Assembly: GCA_030833145.1 (NCBI GenBank)
Contig: JAURHT010000089.1
Location: 1 to 8,183, forward strand
Direction of reading: 5' to 3'
Source of the DNA: Aquirufa sp.
GTDB lineage: Bacteria > Bacteroidota > Bacteroidia > Cytophagales > Spirosomataceae
Length of the DNA: 8,183 bases
Part shown: piece after piece, positions 6,059-8,183 of the stretch
How the letters are laid out: the number at the start of each line of letters is the position of its first letter
How positions within the stretch are numbered: position 1 is the first letter of the stretch
Notes under the pieces: model-generated
The model's database searches: none
What the model was told of the DNA's origin: nothing
What the model saw: only the letters and a program-made list of their open reading frames with translations
Translations under genes and position numbers: made by a program

Positions 6059-7957
6059 CTAAGCCTTTAAAATAAGCGCTGAAAGAGGAGGGAGGTTGAT
6101 CGCGATCGAGAATGCTTTCCCTTGCCAGTTGATTTCTTCCGTCATCGTAGCACCTGAAACAGGGTAATTGCTTCCACCGAATTCTTCTTTATCAGAGTTG
6201 AATACCGTCTTCCAAACTCCAGGAAGTGGAACACCTATCCGGTATCCATCGCGAGGTGCAGGTGTAAGATTCAAGATCACAATGACTTGTTGCTTAGCCG
6301 TTTCTCCTTTTCGGATATAGGAAATCACGGAATTGCCTTGGTCATTTGATTCAATCCACTCAAAGCCTTCATAATCAAATTGCTTGCTGTAGAAAGCAGG
6401 TTCTGATCGGTAAAGCTGATTTAATGCCTTCACCGTTTCTTGAATTCCTCTGTGGGAATATTGTTCTGTCAGATGCCAGTCGAGGCTTTGGGTATGATTC
6501 CATTCTTCTCTTTGGCCAAATTCCCCGCCCATAAACAATAAATGAGAACCAGGATGGGTGAATTGCTCCGCTAAAAGCAAACGTAGATTCGCAAACTTCT
6601 GCCAATCATCGCCTGGCATTTTATTCAAAAGAGAGCCTTTTCCGTATACCACTTCGTCTTGTGAAAGCGGTAGGCAGAAATTCTCTGTGAAAGCGTAGAT
6701 TAAAGAGAAAGTTAGCTCATTCAGGTGATGCTGACGGTATATCGGATCTTTTTGGAAGAAGCGCAGGGTATCATTCATCCAACCCATCATCCATTTTTGG
6801 CCAAAACCCAATCCGCCCATATCTACCGGCTTCGTCACCCCCGAGAAACTCGTAGATTCTTCCGCAATCATCTGGATATGCGGAAATTCTGCATAGATAT
6901 GGCTATTTAAGTCTTGTAAAAAGGAAATAACCTCAAGGTTATGGTTGCCACCAAACTGGTTTGGCTCCCATTCTCCATCATTTCTTGAATAATCTAAATA
7001 CAACATTGACGCTACCGCATCTACTCGTAACCCATCTACATGGTAGCGATCGCACCAGAAAAAGGCATTTGACATCAAGAACGAGCGAACTTCGTTCTTT
7101 CCGTAATCGAAGATGTACGATTTCCAATCCGGGTGATAACCGCGCTTCGGATCCGGATGCTCGTAAGCACTGCTGCCGTCAAAGTTAAATAACCCGTGCG
7201 CATCGCCCGGAAAATGGGACGGAACCCAGTCTAAAATTACTCCTATTTCCGCCTGATGAAAGGCTTCCACTAAACGCATAAATCCTTGTGGATCCCCAAA
7301 ACGGGCCGTAGGAGCAAAATATCCTGTGATTTGATATCCCCACGATGGATCATAAGGATATTCCATCACAGGCATAAATTCTACGTGTGTGAAGCCCATT
7401 TCTTTGACGTAATTGACCAGTTTTACAGCTAAATCGTCATAGCTTAGGTAATCATTCTCTAATGTTTTCATCCACGAGGCTAAATGCACCTCATAAATGG
7501 ACATGGGCGCATTCAACGCATTTTTGGAAGCTCTGACTTCTTGCCATTTGGTATCTTTCCACTCTTTGTAGGTATTCCAAACGATACTCGCCGTCTTGGG
7601 TGGAGCCTCGCAATACAATCCCATGGGATCTAATTTCTCCAAATATTCCCCACCTGCCGTCTCAATTCCATATTTATAGGTTTCTCCTGTTTTTACACCC
7701 GGAATGAAGCCTTCCCAGATGCCAGATGAGTCCCAACGAGGAAATAAAGGATGCGAATAGCGGTCCCAAAAATTAAAATTACCCGTTACAAACACATTTT
7801 TTGCGTTCGGAGCCCAAACCGCAAAAAAGGTTCCTACTGTCCCATCGTGCTCTATTTCAAAAGCCCCTAATTTCTCATAAAGTCTTGTATGTTTGCCGTT
7901 TAAGAAAAGGGCGATGTCGAAATCTGTTAGTCTAGAATAGGGGTGTACGTTCGCCAT
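6059..7957 (-). CDS. glgB: 1,4-alpha-glucan branching enzyme (GH13_9 with CBM48)
   Basis: GlgB cuts alpha-1,4 glucan and rejoins it through alpha-1,6 links, making branch points in glycogen. The 632-residue protein has a CBM48 domain near 25-115 (GTFFAVWAPNAKNVFVTGNF), a GH13 barrel from about 150 to 520 and an all-beta C-terminal domain to the end. Conserved GH13 regions: I, D243-WVPS-H248; II, GLR311-V-D313 with nucleophile D313; III, IAE366-E with acid/base E366; IV, LSQ433-D434-EVVY438-GK with stabiliser D434. Region IV usually reads SHDEVVHGK, so H is replaced by Q433 and the second H by Y438. The frame is intact and all three catalytic acids are present, so activity is still expected. 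The family's longer N-terminal extension (as in E. coli, about 728 aa) is absent, which is common. No other glycogen gene is in the window. I find no convincing promoter in the 128 bp before the tRNA gene; the nearest, TATTTTAG, has one mismatch and no -33 box. Confidence 0.96.
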   Translation of the reverse strand: MANVHPYSRLTDFDIALFLNGKHTRLYEKLGAFEIEHDGTVGTFFAVWAPNAKNVFVTGNFNFWDRYSHPLFPRWDSSGIWEGFIPGVKTGETYKYGIETAGGEYLEKLDPMGLYCEAPPKTASIVWNTYKEWKDTKWQEVRASKNALNAPMSIYEVHLASWMKTLENDYLSYDDLAVKLVNYVKEMGFTHVEFMPVMEYPYDPSWGYQITGYFAPTARFGDPQGFMRLVEAFHQAEIGVILDWVPSHFPGDAHGLFNFDGSSAYEHPDPKRGYHPDWKSYIFDYGKNEVRSFLMSNAFFWCDRYHVDGLRVDAVASMLYLDYSRNDGEWEPNQFGGNHNLEVISFLQDLNSHIYAEFPHIQMIAEESTSFSGVTKPVDMGGLGFGQKWMMGWMNDTLRFFQKDPIYRQHHLNELTFSLIYAFTENFCLPLSQDEVVYGKGSLLNKMPGDDWQKFANLRLLLAEQFTHPGSHLLFMGGEFGQREEWNHTQSLDWHLTEQYSHRGIQETVKALNQLYRSEPAFYSKQFDYEGFEWIESNDQGNSVISYIRKGETAKQQVIVILNLTPAPRDGYRIGVPLPGVWKTVFNSDKEEFGGSNYPVSGATMTEEINWQGKAFSIAINLPPLSALILKA

Positions 7958-8035
7958 AAGGGGTTCTGCTTCAATGTTTAGGCTAAAATAGTGAAAATAA
8001 ATTAGAAAATAATTAGTCTTTTTTTGCCTGGTAGT

Positions 8036-8066
8036 TTTGAATATAAAAGGGAAAAGCCTACATTTG
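8036..8066 (+). promoter_or_regulatory. Promoter of tRNA-Glu
   Basis: TTTG at 8036-8039, a 19-nt spacer and TACATTTG at 8059-8066 are an exact match to the Bacteroidota consensus. The tRNA begins 20 nt after the -7 box, a normal short 5' leader. It is the best promoter in the window together with that of rfbC, with the same 19-nt spacing. Confidence 0.75.
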
Positions 8067-8085
8067 TGCCACCAAAATAAATAAT

Positions 8086-8157
8086 GGTCCGTTCGTCTAG
8101 GGGTTAGGACACGTCCCTTTCACGGATGAAACACGGGTTCGATTCCCGTACGGACTA
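8086..8157 (+). tRNA. tRNA-Glu (anticodon UUC)
   Basis: The 72-nt cloverleaf folds fully. The acceptor stem GGTCCGT/ACGGACT has a G1-U72 wobble at its end. The D arm is GTCT with AGGAC. The anticodon stem CGTCC/GGATG holds loop CTTTCAC with anticodon TTC at 8119-8121. The T arm is ACGGG/CCCGT with loop TTCGATT. The discriminator base is A8157. CCA is not encoded (the sequence continues CTT), so it must be added by tRNA nucleotidyltransferase. It reads GAA and GAG codons, and in bacteria Glu-tRNA also feeds heme synthesis. Any following tRNA would lie beyond the right edge. Confidence 0.97.
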
Positions 8158-8183
8158 CTTCGGTAGGCAAAAAACCACACAAG

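Noticed and set aside
6346..7188. Several 61-76 codon open frames within glgB on both strands
   Set aside because: All overlap the intact GH13 coding sequence and show no domain or start signal of their own.
1..8183. Mobile elements, CRISPR array, defence or phage genes
   Set aside because: No transposase, integrase, direct-repeat array, or phage-like gene is visible; the complete genes are intact core functions with similar codon use.

Overview
The window is a compact, ordinary-looking piece of a Bacteroidota chromosome, most likely Cytophagales-like. The evidence is the protein flavour (Bacteroidota-type GT9 glycosyltransferase, DUF2721 protein, type-2 OMP decarboxylase), the absence of clear Shine-Dalgarno sequences, and several promoters of the Bacteroidota form TTTG-N19-TAnnTTTG. 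Genus-level placement is not possible from sequence alone. I see no prophage, insertion sequence, CRISPR array or defence island.

Layout, left to right. On the minus strand are the N-terminal part of hemW (cut by the left edge) and, upstream of it, an M16 zinc peptidase; the two are spaced 4 nt apart and probably co-transcribed. A short divergent gap follows, then a plus-strand GT9 (heptosyltransferase-like) gene. Its 3' end overlaps the 3' end of minus-strand pyrB by 28 bp. pyrB is preceded in its operon by pyrR (2 nt apart), and pyrR by rfbC (25 nt gap). rfbC diverges from plus-strand pyrF across 88 bp holding two overlapping promoters. pyrF is followed after 1 nt by a DUF2721 membrane protein gene. 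A 202-bp convergent intergenic region holds a good hairpin terminator, several inverted repeats and a promoter-like box; it may encode a small RNA. Then come glgB (minus strand) and, divergent from it, a tRNA-Glu(UUC) with a textbook promoter near the right edge.

Functionally the centre is a pyrimidine locus (pyrR, pyrB, pyrF) wrapped around rfbC, which makes dTDP-sugar precursors for surface polysaccharide; GT9 is also a surface-glycan enzyme. glgB serves glycogen synthesis. HemW and M16 are housekeeping functions.

The most interesting points are the overlapping divergent rfbC/pyrF promoters, the structured convergent gap at 5857-6058, a PyrR that seems to have neither an attenuator leader nor the usual RNA-binding residues, and a GlgB with His-to-Gln and His-to-Tyr changes in conserved region IV. 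I do not see a clearly new multi-gene system here.
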